Origin: Xiphydria camelus
Lineage: Eukaryota > Arthropoda > Insecta > Hymenoptera > Xiphydriidae
Reading direction: 5' to 3'
DNA: 64,000 bases
Assembly (NCBI GenBank): GCA_963678675.1
Contig: OY783200.1
Location: 19,854,190-19,918,189 of the forward strand
Below the pieces are notes generated by a model. That model made no database searches, was not told the origin of the DNA, and was given only the letters and a program-made list of their open reading frames with translations. This document shows, piece by piece, positions 22,962 to 34,348 of this stretch. Within the stretch, counting starts at the first letter, position 1, and each line of letters opens with the position of its first letter. Position numbers and translations under genes: made by a program.

Positions 22962-25900
22962 GTAAATTTATCGTTCTTATACATTTCATTTAATTGAATT
23001 GGTTATTGCAAAAACCACCTGAGTCACTATTTTATCAAAATGGAGTTACAAGTGTTAAATTTCACCTAAACGGCGCCCGTTAAAATGGCAAAAACTTATT
23101 AATTCATAAAAGAGGTTACAAAAGAGATAGGCAGAAATTTATGAACAAACAGAAAATAAAAAAATTAGATTACGAAAAAAATTCTCTTTCTTATTTCCGT
23201 AAATTTAAAATTGCATGACTCGTGAGGTTTCTGTAATTAACTAATTCGAACGTAAAACAGAAGGACATTTAATAAATAAGTTAATTATCGATATTTTAAG
23301 TTTCGCCATACAAAAAACGAGGAATGAAAGAAAGTCTTTAGATACAGGAGAACGTAAGAATGATGACGCAATTAATCGTGAACAAGAGAATAAGACTCAA
23401 GACGAAGAAACTGGTTCGACTCTGACGGCAGTCGTAAAGCCAACCTTTCGTCCAACATCGGAACCTTCGAAATTGGTGGATTCAACAAATAGTAAGCCTA
23501 CAGACTAGTTTTAATCGGTAACTTGGGTATTATATCCAAAATAAATAATATAATACACGCAGTAAAACATACTCGATATTTACCCTGAAGAAAAAAAATA
23601 TACGTCGATTTGTGTCAATTATACGCTAATGTACACAATTTGGAACATATCTGTAGTTTTCCATAATATGGTGCCATATTCCGCAGTTATCCGTTGATAA
23701 ATGTAGAATTCCGTTATTATTATGATTAACTACCTAAGTAGCAGAAGATATCCGTCAGGCATCTACAAAATGACATCTATATTTGGTATAAATGTGTTTC
23801 AAATCTACATATGGACAGCGAGTTGGTGTCTGACAGATATCCTAAGTTGACAAGAATCGATATTCTGTAGTAAATGTAATAATTGTTTAAAATTAGAAGT
23901 TAATACTATTAAACAAACTTAATTATAAAGCTCTATATTAGTCTTCTCGTCCTTTAATAAAAAACTTTAAAACGAATGAGAAGCTAGCATTTTATTAAAG
24001 AACGAGGAAAGCCTCTAGAGCCTTGTAATTCCTTTTTTTAATATTATTAATTTTATATTTCATGAAATTATTATATTTACCACATAATATCGATTCTTGT
24101 CAACTTGGGATATCTGACAGACATCTACGCGCTATCTATATCTAGATTTCAACCACGTTTATACCGAATATATAGATGTCATTTTCTAACCATCTTGTAG
24201 AGATGTTTAATAGATATCTTTTCTGCTACTTGGATGTGTACAATTGCTTTGTCAATCCAAGTAGTCCGTAGTTTTTTTGTAGAAATGCAGTTTATGAAGG
24301 TTTATGACGAATTACGCCATACTAGGAAGTGTTATAATGTTCCATCCTTTAGCGTAGAACTGACATAAATATCGGTGTATATATAGACTTTTTCCGCCAG
24401 GGTGGTATAATACACGTCAGTCCAACGGGTTGCATATCGATTGGTGCATCCTGTATGCTGTAGTCTTCTGTAATTCGATAGTAATACCGACAGCAAACAA
24501 TCGAATTAAATAGAACTATCAGTCTGAAAAATATTGAACATCTAATTAGTGGTTTGAGTGCCAGACGCTCCGATATAGTATCGATACTTGTTTTCGTTTT
24601 TTTCGAATAATCAAGGAAATAAACGTAAGCAGTGTCATTTGGTTCGGATCTTAGCTAGATATCGGTATTAACACTGAATTCGGTTTTAACATTAATTATT
24701 TTTATAGCAGATTCGAAAAATTTGAACAAAATTATTTAAGTACCCCTTATTTTTTCATTTTCCATTTTCCACCATGTTTAAGCTGAAAAATTATATTTAA
24801 AGATGCAGCTACGTTACTGTCTAGTAAGACTATCTCCCTCGCACTCGTGGCTTGGCAGCTTTGGCTAAGTGCGTCTCTCTACCTTTCCAAGGCGTTACAT
24901 TCTCGTAGAGAGAAACGCGCTTATAACTTTGCGAATAATTATTTTTTCGAATCGTTTCATTTTTGTTTCTTATTGAATACGTAGGAAATTTTATAAGTGA
25001 AAAAAAAGTTTACATAGAAAATATAGTGTTATTATTTTGAACACGTCTACCATTATACTGACATCAAATTAAATAATATTATATATACCTACGGTGTAAG
25101 CTAGGTGTTATTATATCAATTTTACGTAGAAAAGTTTACACCATCAATATTATATTACTCAGCACCAATAATATACCTAGTACTAGAGTTAATAAGCGTA
25201 AGCTAGGCCATTATCATTAAATATACTGACTTATGGAATATTGCCGAATAAAGTACTATCCTTAATTAAAGCTACCACCGTACAAGACCCTAAGAAAGCA
25301 ACTGCGGATGATCTATCTCAAACTTCCGACGTGACGACACTAACTGAAAGAACAGCAACATCAATTTCATCACTAGAAAACCTGATAGATTTATCCGGGA
25401 CTGACGAAGATGGAAGAAAAATAGGCCCGATACCAGGGCCTAGTGGCTTACACTTTCCAGTATGCAACCGCGCAATGAATTTTTAGAATTTATTAGAAAC
25501 GATTATGTTGGTGGTACATACTCATCAACGGCGGTCTGGAGAGCATTCCAAATATATCAGGGCCGACATAATTTTCAGAAAAGACCATTGGTTCAGTGCT
25601 CGTCTTCTTTGTACGTGCTGACTAGTCACGACTCGGTCAGTGCTGACTGTAGACTACAAGACACCATTAGCAAAGATATGGTGAATAACGAACAAGATGA
25701 TAATGAAGAGGTGAAAATTGCTGTTGTTCACGACAGAGTAGAGCCGAAGGTAACCATGACTCCTTCCGAAAAACCTTCCCCCAACGTGGAAAATCTTAGA
25801 GCTTCTTCAAAGTTCGACGAAACCACGTGCTGCACACCTTGTCAGGATAAAAGCTCAGTTTCCGAAGTCTCTCCTTCGCCGGAGCCGATTCGTCCGGTGA

Positions 25901-28900
25901 GTATAACGAATATAATTCATTTTATTTATAAAAATATACTTAACCTTTAGTAATTATTTTATTAAGCAATTAATTCTAAATAATTTTAAAATAATTATTC
26001 ATTCTTATGAAATAATTACTAATTTGTATTAAATAATTATTATACTCACCGGGTGATTAACATTCTCGTAAGGTGATCATGTCAATGCTATTGATGATTG
26101 AAGGGTACATGAAGTTCTACTATGTATAAAAACTATGTTAACATTTCCTTAGCAGCGTCACAGCAGAAACTCTTCTTATGCTTTGGGTCACTTTGGTCAT
26201 CAACTGCCGGAGTTGGATCTAACTCCGATATCAGATAAACCGTTGACTCCCAAGAAAATTTCATCAGAGGATCCCAGCAATATTTTGGAATCAAAGGTAA
26301 AAAAACTGCCTACCGACAGCTGATATTTTTATAACGAGTTTGTTTTCCCAGAAAATCTCGATAGCTGAGAGTCAATCTGCCGGATGTCCGGATTACAAAC
26401 TCTGTCACAGGTAACGCCATACGATTAGATTCTATTCGACTTCCTTCGCGTTATTTGCTCTATTTCCCATTTTTTTTAATTTCTGACTGTTTTAGGATTG
26501 TAATGTAGTGCAGCAAAAGGCGACAATATGTGTCCTATGCTAGTAGATCGAAGTTTATAAGCGGAGCTGAAAGTGGTCTATGACCTCTAAAATAGAGGAA
26601 ATAATGACCTCGCGAGCACAAAAAAAGTGACCAAAATAACATTTATTTTTGAGGTACAAGGAAATTAGTTCCTCATTTAAATTTAACTATTGTGTTTAAG
26701 GAACAAATAAGTATCACAATTCTATGTTTATGATTTCACAACCCAAGTAGCAGAAGATATCTGTCAGTCTATGTCTAGAAAATGATATCTACATTTGATA
26801 TATAGTTGAAATCTAGATATAGACGGCGCGTAGACGTCTGACAGATATCTTCTGCAACTTAGGAATTCTATTTAAAAGAAAAATTAAACAATACATTTAC
26901 TTTTATTTTGGTATTTTAATGACTAGTTGTTATCCCATCACATGTCCTCTATACGTTGAACGAAAGTTAAATTTTTGACAGGATACACAAAATGCTTGGT
27001 CGCGCGTACACATCTATATGAACATCAACTAACGCCAACTAGGGACTGTCATTTGAATTGCACATAGCACTATACCATTCCCAGAATAATGCACGTGTAA
27101 AATAAGCAAAAAAATGTGTGGAACTGAACGAAAAAAAAATTACTTTTTCGACAACTATATAGAATTTTTGCTATTATATAACTTTTAAAATCATAAATAC
27201 AAAGTCAAATTATTAAAATTAAAATTTAAAAGTGACTTGATGAAAAAGGTGAAAAAATAAGTAACTAACTTTCAGCCCTTTATAAGCAAATAAATAACGA
27301 TCTTCGATTTCGACAGACCAGAAGAGCTTCAGGCCATGGGTCAGGGGGCGCAAAGTGCATCACCGTTAATTTTGGAAGATAATTCATATCGCATTGCTTT
27401 ACGAAGTAACATTTCAAGGCATAGTCCTCGAACGGAACGTGAAGCAATGGTAATTGCTGAGGATGAACGAGCGAATGAAACAACTTCTCCTTCTACCACT
27501 GTTGATACATCAAGTAGGTCCTCAACACATAGAGTCGAATTCATTTATTTCAAACCCCAGAAATTTTATCAATTTCATGAACGTTACGGCTACATAACAG
27601 TGTTACATTCATGTCACAAAGCCATTATCGGTCGTACATGTTGTTGCAATTATGATGTAACTTGAAAGATATGAATGCTGCGTTAATATATCTGTTATAT
27701 AATTTTTCTTTTTTTGCTACGTAACTACAACTGTATAAATTAGTTAGTATGCAAATGCAAATTATAATGTAGTATTATATTGATATAAATGCATTTCGCT
27801 AATAGAAATGTGGAATAACCTTCATTTCAAGAGGTATGCAAAGAGTGAAGTAAATGAATTCTATACGATAAACTAATTAAAACTGCAAATGATTAAAAAT
27901 TAATGAGAAGAGAGTCCAACTATAATAAAGATCATTACTTCACGCGGAGAGAGTTACCAAATAGGCCAACATTTTTCAACAGGCGATCAGCGAAAATTAG
28001 AACGAGTGCAGGAGGAATCATATGAATTGATGAATCCTGGGAAATGGCCAGGGAAACCGTGTCGTACATCTACAGTGAATGTGACGTCTACCCCGGAACT
28101 TGGTATCAAATATTTCTGTTAACTTGAAGAAAATGAACTCAATTCACAATCCCCTATGAAATTAAGACTAATAAAGAATAGACCCAAGTAACAGAATATA
28201 CATCTGTCAGACATCCACAAGACGTCTATATACGAGGACAGAGTGAAAAAAAGTCCGATACTTTTCTAGTAAATGATGGTGCGCCCCAAAGTCTGTAAAG
28301 TAGCTCCCTCCTGTGGCGGTGACCTCTTCGTTTGATGAGAATTTCTTTCCAGTCAGCCATTTTTTCAAATCTGAGAATATAAAGAAGTCGCAAGGAGACA
28401 AATCCGGTGAATAAAGTGGATGTGGCAGCAATTCGAACTTCAAATCTACCAATTTCGCTGTTGCAACGGCAGACGAATGGGCAGGTGCATTATCGTGGTG
28501 GAACAAAACTTTTTTTTTGCCAAATGGAAGCGTATACTCATCTTTGCGATCGTACCACCATCTGCTAGAAAAGTAAATTGGACTTTTCACTCTGCCCTCG
28601 TGTATAGAAAATGACATCTGTATTTGGTATAAATGTGGTTGAAATCTAGATATAGACAGCGCGTAGATGTCTGACAGATATCCTAAGTTGACAAGAATCG
28701 ATATTTTTTAGTAAATATAACAATCGTTTAAAATAAAAAGTTAATACTATTAAACAAACTTAATTTTAAAGCTCTATGTTAGTCTTCTCGTCCTTTATTT
28801 AATGAAAAACTTTCACACGAATTAGGGCCGGTTTTACCAACACGGTATAAACGCTGTATAGCGCTATACTGAGAATAACCAGCAATAAGCCTTATGGTTA

Positions 28901-31900
28901 TTCTCAGTATAGCGCTATACCGCGTTTGGTATAAACAGGTATTGTTGGTAAAACCGACCCTAAGAGACTAAAATTTTATTACAGAACGAGAAGACCCTCT
29001 AGAGCCTTGTAATTCCTTTTTTAATATTAATTATTAATTTTATATTTTATGAAATTATTATATTTACCACAGAATACCGATTCTTGTACACTTAAGATAT
29101 CAGTTAGACATTTACGCGCTATCTACTCGTATATCTAGATTTCAACCACGTTTATACTAAATATAGATGTCATTTTCTAGACATATAGTCACCTCGTAGA
29201 TGTCTGACAGATATCTTCTGTTACTTGGGGAAGCACATTTCGGATGGACGCGAAAGTTAAAGACTAATCCAATCGATTTATTAATCAGTTATCCCCATAT
29301 GACTCTATTGTAACAGACATATGTAGGTATATACATATACAGGGTCTTCAAAAAGTCCCGGTACCTACGGCTGATTATCTCAGCGTGAAATCATTTTAGA
29401 GAAAAATGTTTAATGCAAAACTTTTAGGATTTTTCCCTGGCTGCCCAATGGTCATATTGGATTTGGCCTTGACCATGACTTTCAAGGTCATATCAAGGTC
29501 AAATTGATCTTTTTAAATTCGAACCCCTATTTTTGATACCGGAAATGAAAAGAGCGGGAAATTTCACATTCAAATATGTCCTTGACCATTTTTTTCATGT
29601 GTCCTTTATGGTCAGCGGAGCACAGTGGGAAATTTCCTTGAATTAGGACAACATTCTTAATGGCTTATTCAACTTAAACCAAATTCGGTATATGGGTTTT
29701 TTTGGGTCGCTGATCACGAATCTGGAGTCAGATTTCAAAAATTCAAGATGGCGGATCCAACATGGCGGACGAGATTTTCGAAAATTGACGGATTCGTGCC
29801 AAATTTGGTATACGTGGGTTTTTTGGGTCGCTGATCACGAATCTGAAATCAGATTTTAAAAATTCAAAATTTTCCAAGTTTGGCACGAATCCGTCAATTT
29901 TCGAAAATCTCGTCCGCCATATTGGATCCGCCATCTTGAATTTTTGAAACCTGACTCCAGATTCGTGATCAGCGACCCAAAAAAAAACCCCTATACCGTA
30001 TTTGGTTTAAGTTGAATAAGCCATTAAGAATGTTGTCCTTATAATTCAAGGAAATTTCCCACTGTGCTCCGCTGTCCATAAAGGGCACATGAAAAAAATG
30101 GTCAAGGACATATTTGAATGTGAAATTTCCCGCTCTTTTCATTTCCGGTATCAAAAATAGGGGTTCGCCGTTAAAAAGATCAATTTGACCTTGATATGAC
30201 CTTGAAAGTCTTCGTCAAGGTCAAATCCAATATGACCATTGGGTAGCCAGGGAAAAATCTTAAAAGTTTTGCATTAAACATTTTTCTCTAAAATGACTTC
30301 CCGCTGAGATAATCAGCCGTACCGGAACTTTTTGAAGACCCTGTATATATAATTGTAAGCGCTAATACAAAAACCTTATTGTGAATGAATATTTCACAGG
30401 ATCCCGGATTCCACTTCCACTAAAATCCCATCAGAGGATCATTTTTGACAGTCCCACGTCTCCAGAGATGTCCTCCACCTTCAGAACCTGTTCATCTGAA
30501 ATTCCACTCTGCGATCTATCTTCGAGGAGCAACTCCCGTTACGAAGACTTTTCCCTCTTGGACTGTCCCGCTATGCAACGTCACAGTACGCCTCAAACGT
30601 TCTCCATACGACGAGCCGAAGGTCGAGCGTCTGGAAGATTTTTGGAGTCGCACATACCGAGAAGATCTTTCGTCGTAAGTACTTGGACATACCTACATAA
30701 ATGCCTAGGTAAAACAGGATATCAAGATCAGCAAATTCAGAATTAAAAAACTATTAAGGTGCGTCTTTTGTCGTTGTTGGATGTTAGCATAATTGACTCA
30801 AATTAGTAGGCTCGTAATATTTCTATGTCTTTGCTTATAGGTACTTTCATCCACTAAAATAAATTTCAATAGGATCTATTTAATTATTTACGTACCACTA
30901 CCGTGTGGTTTTTCACTTAATAGTCTAAAAATGTATTATTCAATTTAGAAAATCGCAAGCTTTGAGCATGATGGCTTACGCGATTTCAGTTAGATCAGAC
31001 AGGCACCAATGATTCGAGCAATGTTAGATTTCTCCTGTACTTACAGCAAATTCGGACATGTGTGTGTGTGGTAGCGGCCCATAAATTATTCCGCTGAATC
31101 CAGTACAATGTATAAGTGTCATATCTGTTCTCTTTATTTAGTAGTCTCTTAGTTGAGTTAAACTTAACTCTCCAAGAAAGAAACTTCAATCACTATTATC
31201 TTATTGTTTATGAATGTTTGGTCCATATCGATATAAAACTTTATTGTAGATTGAAACGTAATCTTCAAAAAAATATTATACAAATATGAGCCAAAAGCTC
31301 ATAGACAATGAGATAATAGCGATTGAAATTTCTTTCCTGGCGAGTTAGTTTAGCCTCATATGGTATGGCGTATTTTTTTTACTTTTAGGAAGTACATATT
31401 CAGTTCTATTCAAGGTACGCTAGTTCAGCAGACATAGTTGCTCAGTGAGAGTTCCATATTTATAATGGATGACATTAAATATTAACCAATGGGGATCGAA
31501 TACTGATTGAGCGATTTTCATCTACTGCATCGATATACCCTGAAAAAAACTATCAACTGAAAAATTCCCAAAAGCTACTTTCAAAATCCCAAGAACTGAA
31601 AGACGCCTCTTAAGAGTGATCGATAAAAAAACATCGTTAAGTTTTTCTCTTTTGCCTTTTACACGCAAAATAGCAGACGCCTTCGCTGCAACGCGCAGGC
31701 TTCCGATCGAGTAAATCGAACAAGTCGGCGGATTCGAACTTAATTCACCCCTCGTCGAGTGTCGTCATGAATTCCAGCTGTCCCCCGTTCTCCGGTTATT
31801 GCACTAAAGTCGAGGAAGAGTTTCGACGCAAACGCACTGACAAGTTTACCAAAACGCGGGAACAGGAAACACATGAAGAATCGCCACGAGCGAAAGGCGA

Positions 31901-31910
31901 CTCTAATTGA
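22744..31910 (+). CDS. Unrecognised multi-exon membrane protein gene (about 10 exons)
   Basis: I do not recognise this protein. Ten exons can be read on the + strand: 22744-22961, 23301-23491, 25254 (or 25272)-~25460, ~25461-25896, 26153-26296, 26352-26410, 27317-27513, 27983-28102, 30400-30674 and 31674-31910. All proposed boundaries are AG/GT. Phases match at every junction except the third to fourth, where frames disagree. The N-terminus is tryptophan- and tyrosine-rich; residues about 59-77 form one hydrophobic segment followed by basic residues, suggesting a membrane anchor with a cytoplasmic tail. The remaining ~600 residues are rich in Ser, Thr, Pro, Glu and Arg, low in complexity and probably disordered. 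No catalytic motif is visible. Introns hold palindromic transposons at 23733-24233, 26742-26862, 28184-29229 and 29340-30343. A start further upstream is possible. Confidence 0.6.
23301..23491 (+). CDS. Unknown membrane gene, exon 2
   Basis: Acceptor TTTTAAG, donor GTAAGC. The first base completes an Ile codon and the next residues (Phe-Ala-Ile-Gln-Lys) finish the membrane segment and start a basic stretch, which supports the join. The rest is Glu/Thr/Pro-rich. Confidence 0.55.
23582..24403. mobile_element. MITE with CCCTGA ends, split by a palindromic element
   Basis: CCCTGAAGAAAAAAA at 23582 and TTTTTCCGCCAGGG ending at 24403 are inverted ends, with inner words TGTCAATT..ACGC and GCGT..TGACAT. 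The insertion at 23733-24233 splits it. A second, uninterrupted copy is at 38530-38690. Confidence 0.55.
23733..24233. mobile_element. Palindromic element, copy 1
   Basis: About 501 bp. The ends CCTAAGTAGCAGAAGATAT and ATATCTTTTCTGCTACTTGG are inverted and the arms remain complementary almost to the centre (ACTTTAAAACGAATG region). No coding content. Other copies: 26742-26862, 28184-29229, 40675-41706. Confidence 0.75.
25254..25460 (+). CDS. Unknown membrane gene, exon 3 (frame conflict at its 3' end)
   Basis: Two acceptors (25254 and 25272) both fit the incoming phase. Encodes a Thr/Ser/Asp-rich stretch ending in GPIPGPSGLHFP. This frame meets TAG at 25484, while the next open stretch is in another frame and is closed upstream by TAG at 25441. 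No GT donor gives the phase needed, so an indel, a short alternative isoform or a missed exon must explain it. Confidence 0.4.
25461..25896 (+). CDS. Unknown membrane gene, exon 4
   Basis: Good acceptor CACTTTCCAG at 25460, donor GTGAGT at 25897, 145 codons, phase 0 at the 3' end. Contains a Cys pair (CCTPC) and Glu/Ser/Pro-rich sequence near its end. Phase 0 matches exon 5 exactly. Confidence 0.6.
26153..26296 (+). CDS. Unknown membrane gene, exon 5
   Basis: Acceptor TTTCCTTAG, donor GTAAAA, 48 codons in phase 0. Encodes a His/Ser start and a Leu-Thr-Pro-rich end. Confidence 0.6.
26352..26410 (+). CDS. Unknown membrane gene, exon 6
   Basis: Strong acceptor TTGTTTTCCCAG and donor GTAACG around 59 bp; leaves two bases (AG) that exon 7 completes to Arg. 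The intron before it is only 55 bp. Confidence 0.6.
26742..26862. mobile_element. Palindromic element, short copy 2
   Basis: 121 bp consisting of just the two termini of the family (CCCAAGTAGCAGAAGATATC ... AGATATCTTCTGCAACTTAG), so an internally deleted derivative. Lies in intron 6 of the unknown membrane gene. Confidence 0.7.
27317..27513 (+). CDS. Unknown membrane gene, exon 7
   Basis: Acceptor GATTTCGACAG, donor GTAGGT; incoming and outgoing phases fit exons 6 and 8. Encodes Ser/Arg/Glu-rich sequence. Confidence 0.55.
27983..28102 (+). CDS. Unknown membrane gene, exon 8
   Basis: Acceptor TTTTTCAACAG, donor GTATCA, 120 bp; phases fit on both sides. The next intron is 2.3 kb and holds two large palindromic elements. 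Confidence 0.55.
28229..28607 (-). pseudogene. mariner transposase remnant with terminal repeats
   Basis: The - strand frame encodes the C-terminal half of a mariner transposase: HHDNAPAHSS (second catalytic Asp) and YSPDLSPCDFFIF (third Asp, mariner D34D spacing), followed by the usual C-terminal tail. The first Asp region is absent. Both ends carry inverted CGAGG-CAGAGTGAAAA-type repeats, so this is an internally deleted copy of about 380 bp, not a truncation. It cannot encode an active enzyme. It is inserted in the left arm of palindromic copy 3. Confidence 0.8.
28825..28960. mobile_element. 136-bp MITE nested in palindromic copy 3
   Basis: Inverted ends GGGCCGGTTTTACCAACA and TGTTGGTAAAACCGACCC, flanked by TTA and TAA, so the duplication is TA or an imperfect TTA. 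The centre folds on GAGAATAACCA / TGGTTATTCTC. Confidence 0.7.
29340..30343. mobile_element. 1-kb nearly complete palindrome with TATA target duplication
   Basis: Starts CAGGGTCTTCAAAAAG and ends with its complement CTTTTTGAAGACCCTG (one mismatch). The flanks are TATA on both sides (29336-29339, 30344-30347). The two ~490-bp arms are almost exact inverse copies with a centre near 29845. It contains repeated GACCTTGA words and no reading frame of note. It lies in intron 8 of the unknown membrane gene. Relics of the same family are at 13330-13620 and 16985-17330. Confidence 0.85.
30400..30674 (+). CDS. Unknown membrane gene, exon 9
   Basis: Acceptor ATATTTCACAG, donor GTAAGT, 92 codons. Ser/Arg/Pro-rich, with several short RxxS patterns that could be phosphorylation sites (inference). 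Confidence 0.6.
31674..31910 (+). CDS. Unknown membrane gene, terminal exon 10
   Basis: A long pyrimidine tract (TTTTTCTCTTTTGCC) precedes acceptor AG at 31673. Phase 0 fits exon 9. 78 codons, Ser- then Lys/Glu/Arg-rich, ending TGA at 31908-31910. Confidence 0.55.
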   Translation, partial: QTPSLQRAGFRSSKSNKSADSNLIHPSSSVVMNSSCPPFSGYCTKVEEEFRRKRTDKFTKTREQETHEESPRAKGDSN

Positions 31911-34101
31911 TACGTTGCGGAGTTTAAAATTGACCCAGGCACCGTACGACTTGAATTTCTATAATGTTATTAATATACCTTAATATTTGAGTTAATATTT
32001 CCTTTAGCTCATGATAAAAAAATATTAATCTTTATACGCGTATTCTTCTCAGTCGAGTTGATTTTATATTAAAAGCATCACTTCTGATCACCATATTAAT
32101 CTCGCTAAGGAGAGGAAAATCATTCTTAATACAATTTTTAGGTGAATTCGTTTATACATTTTATTGATTAGGTTAGTTACAATCGCGTGTATTACTTAAT
32201 ATGCTATGATACACTATCGTGATAGTTTTATATCACATTTTACTGCTACAAATAAGACAGTCCTTTCTTATTTACAAAATATACATATACAGGATCTTCG
32301 CCAATTTACAATTCGTTGCAGAATATGCTAAAGCGGACTCAAAGACATGCACTGTATGCAAGATATTATTGGTATGCTTTCTGAAACTATACTGAAAACA
32401 ATATATAGACTGTGATTTAGTGCAACATGCTCCTAAAAAGATCATTTATAGAGAGAACCTGTATATGTCGCTATATTCATTTAGTGAGAGATCAAACTTG
32501 AGAATGTGTGAACAGAGGACAGAGAATACAAATTTAAGAGCACCTGGGCGTTAATTACCATTCAAATTTAAGAAGAAAAGACGGATTTTTGATATCCATT
32601 TCTAGAACTTAATTCGAGGTGAGTATCTTAAAAATGTGCTATAAAATTAAAACTGGTTTATTACCACGTCTTCCGTAAATCATGGTCATGATCACGTTAT
32701 TAATCAAGAATAAAAAAACAGTGATAGTTTAAAATATACATATGTTTATCGTAGATTTCTCCAAGATTTTAATAGAAAGTAGACATTTTTACGCTAAAAG
32801 TATTACGCCCAAATCTCCTTAAAAAAGTACCGTAAGGAGTTACAAAAGTAGAGAAAGTTACATTGATATCACTGTGCTAGCAAAGAAATTGCTATAGATT
32901 GCAGACATTTTCAAAATGAAACCATTGATGAGACTGTACTCACGAAATGTCTGTAATATTTTCTATTCATGAAATCTTATCTTACAGGATGAAATAGAGT
33001 TTCTTTTTAATAAGTTTCCCTTTAAAGAATCTCTTTCCAAACTTAAAAAACCACTCGTCAAAAACTTATAGAAATAGGTACTCAAAGTCTTTACAGTCAA
33101 CCCTTTCAATAACGATCACAAGGCAGAGCTCAGAAAATATGGCCCCAATAAAAACTGATTATAAATTCTCTTTATACCTAATAATAACGTTATAGTAAGG
33201 CAAAGTAATACTAGCGTTAATATATTTAGCCTCTTAGCAATTCAAGCTATCAAATTTAATATTTCTGAGCTCAAAAGTCTTTATTTTTCAATGATCCACT
33301 CACTCCCTTATTTTTTAAATAATGCCACTTCATTCTTCCTCTTTCTTACTGGATTAAATTGACCATTTCTAATAGAAGAAAAATACGATTAAAGATTCTT
33401 CCAGCAAAAAATAAAGGACAATCAAGAGATGCCAAAGGAGGAATTCAGGAATAGATTGGAAGATGGCTGACGCTGCAAAATATTCAAAGGGTTGACACAA
33501 AACAGAAGACGAGCACCTTTTGACGGAATGTAATTTCTTTTTGACGGATCTAACACATTACCGCGATAACATTCTTACTTCATGTGCAATTAAGAATTAC
33601 GGATAAATATAACATATAATTTAATATCCTAGAGATTCGCGCAAATTCCTAAATTCATTCAAGTGGTACAAAAGATGGAAACGTAGCCGGAGTTAAATCG
33701 CCTTTCCCATCGGTCACCTTATCCTGATCCTAGAGTTGTTCGGGGCACAGTTTTATTTGGCCCGCGAAACATTTAGGGTTGATTTCACCAGCGAAGCTTA
33801 AGAGATAAAATCAGTTCAACTTTAAAATCCTAGCAATTCGTTAATTATTACTTCTGCAGAATCAAGTTTAACACTCAAACAGTTCCTCGAAAGTTCAATG
33901 AATAAACTTCATTCGACAATAAAATCCTACCAAATTATAATATTAATTGTTCCCGTTGTTGAACCAATTTTAAAACGCTCGAATTTCCTCCGCGAGATCT
34001 TACGAGAACCCTGTGTCAAATTTTACTTGCATTGTCCTAGAGATGAATTGAATCTAGGATAACGCAAAGCGTGGAGAATTCAATATAATTTTTAATATCG
34101 T
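31911..34101. other. Intergenic between two convergent genes, nothing seen
   Basis: AT-rich, no exon-like stretch with splice sites, no clear inverted repeat. It should contain the 3' UTRs of the + strand gene on its left and the - strand phosphatase on its right. An AATAAA at 30858 is too early for the terminal exon proposed here. Confidence 0.4.
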
Positions 34102-34348
34102 CTAAGTCTGCGAAGCGTCAGGACTGTATGTCTTATTCAATGCGTCCTGCTGGATGGTTTTCAACCATTGTCTATGCTCGCATAAATAGGGGTACAGAGG
34201 TACCACCATGACGCTTATATCGTCAACTGACGCCATGGGCGGGTACATCTGATCATTCGTATTGGTATCGTCCGTTTTGCCTCGCCAAACCCGTCCGATT
34301 AAGCGTCCCCTGGCCGCCTGCACCAATTCTTGGGCTCCCATCGTGAGC
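34102..34348 (-). CDS. PPM1H: PPM1H-like terminal exon 6
   Basis: Acceptor TTCGCTTTAG; 82 codons including stop. Holds AQELVQAARG and the last catalytic Asp in VDDISV. The C-terminal tail after PLYPY is longer than in vertebrate PPM1H. Confidence 0.9.

Larger units (their letters stand above)
28184..29229. mobile_element. Palindromic element, copy 3, with two nested insertions
   Basis: Family ends at CCAAGTAACAGAATATA and TCTTCTGTTACTTGG. Its left arm is interrupted by a mariner remnant (28229-28607) and its centre by a 136-bp MITE (28825-28960). The rest matches copy 1 closely. Confidence 0.75.
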
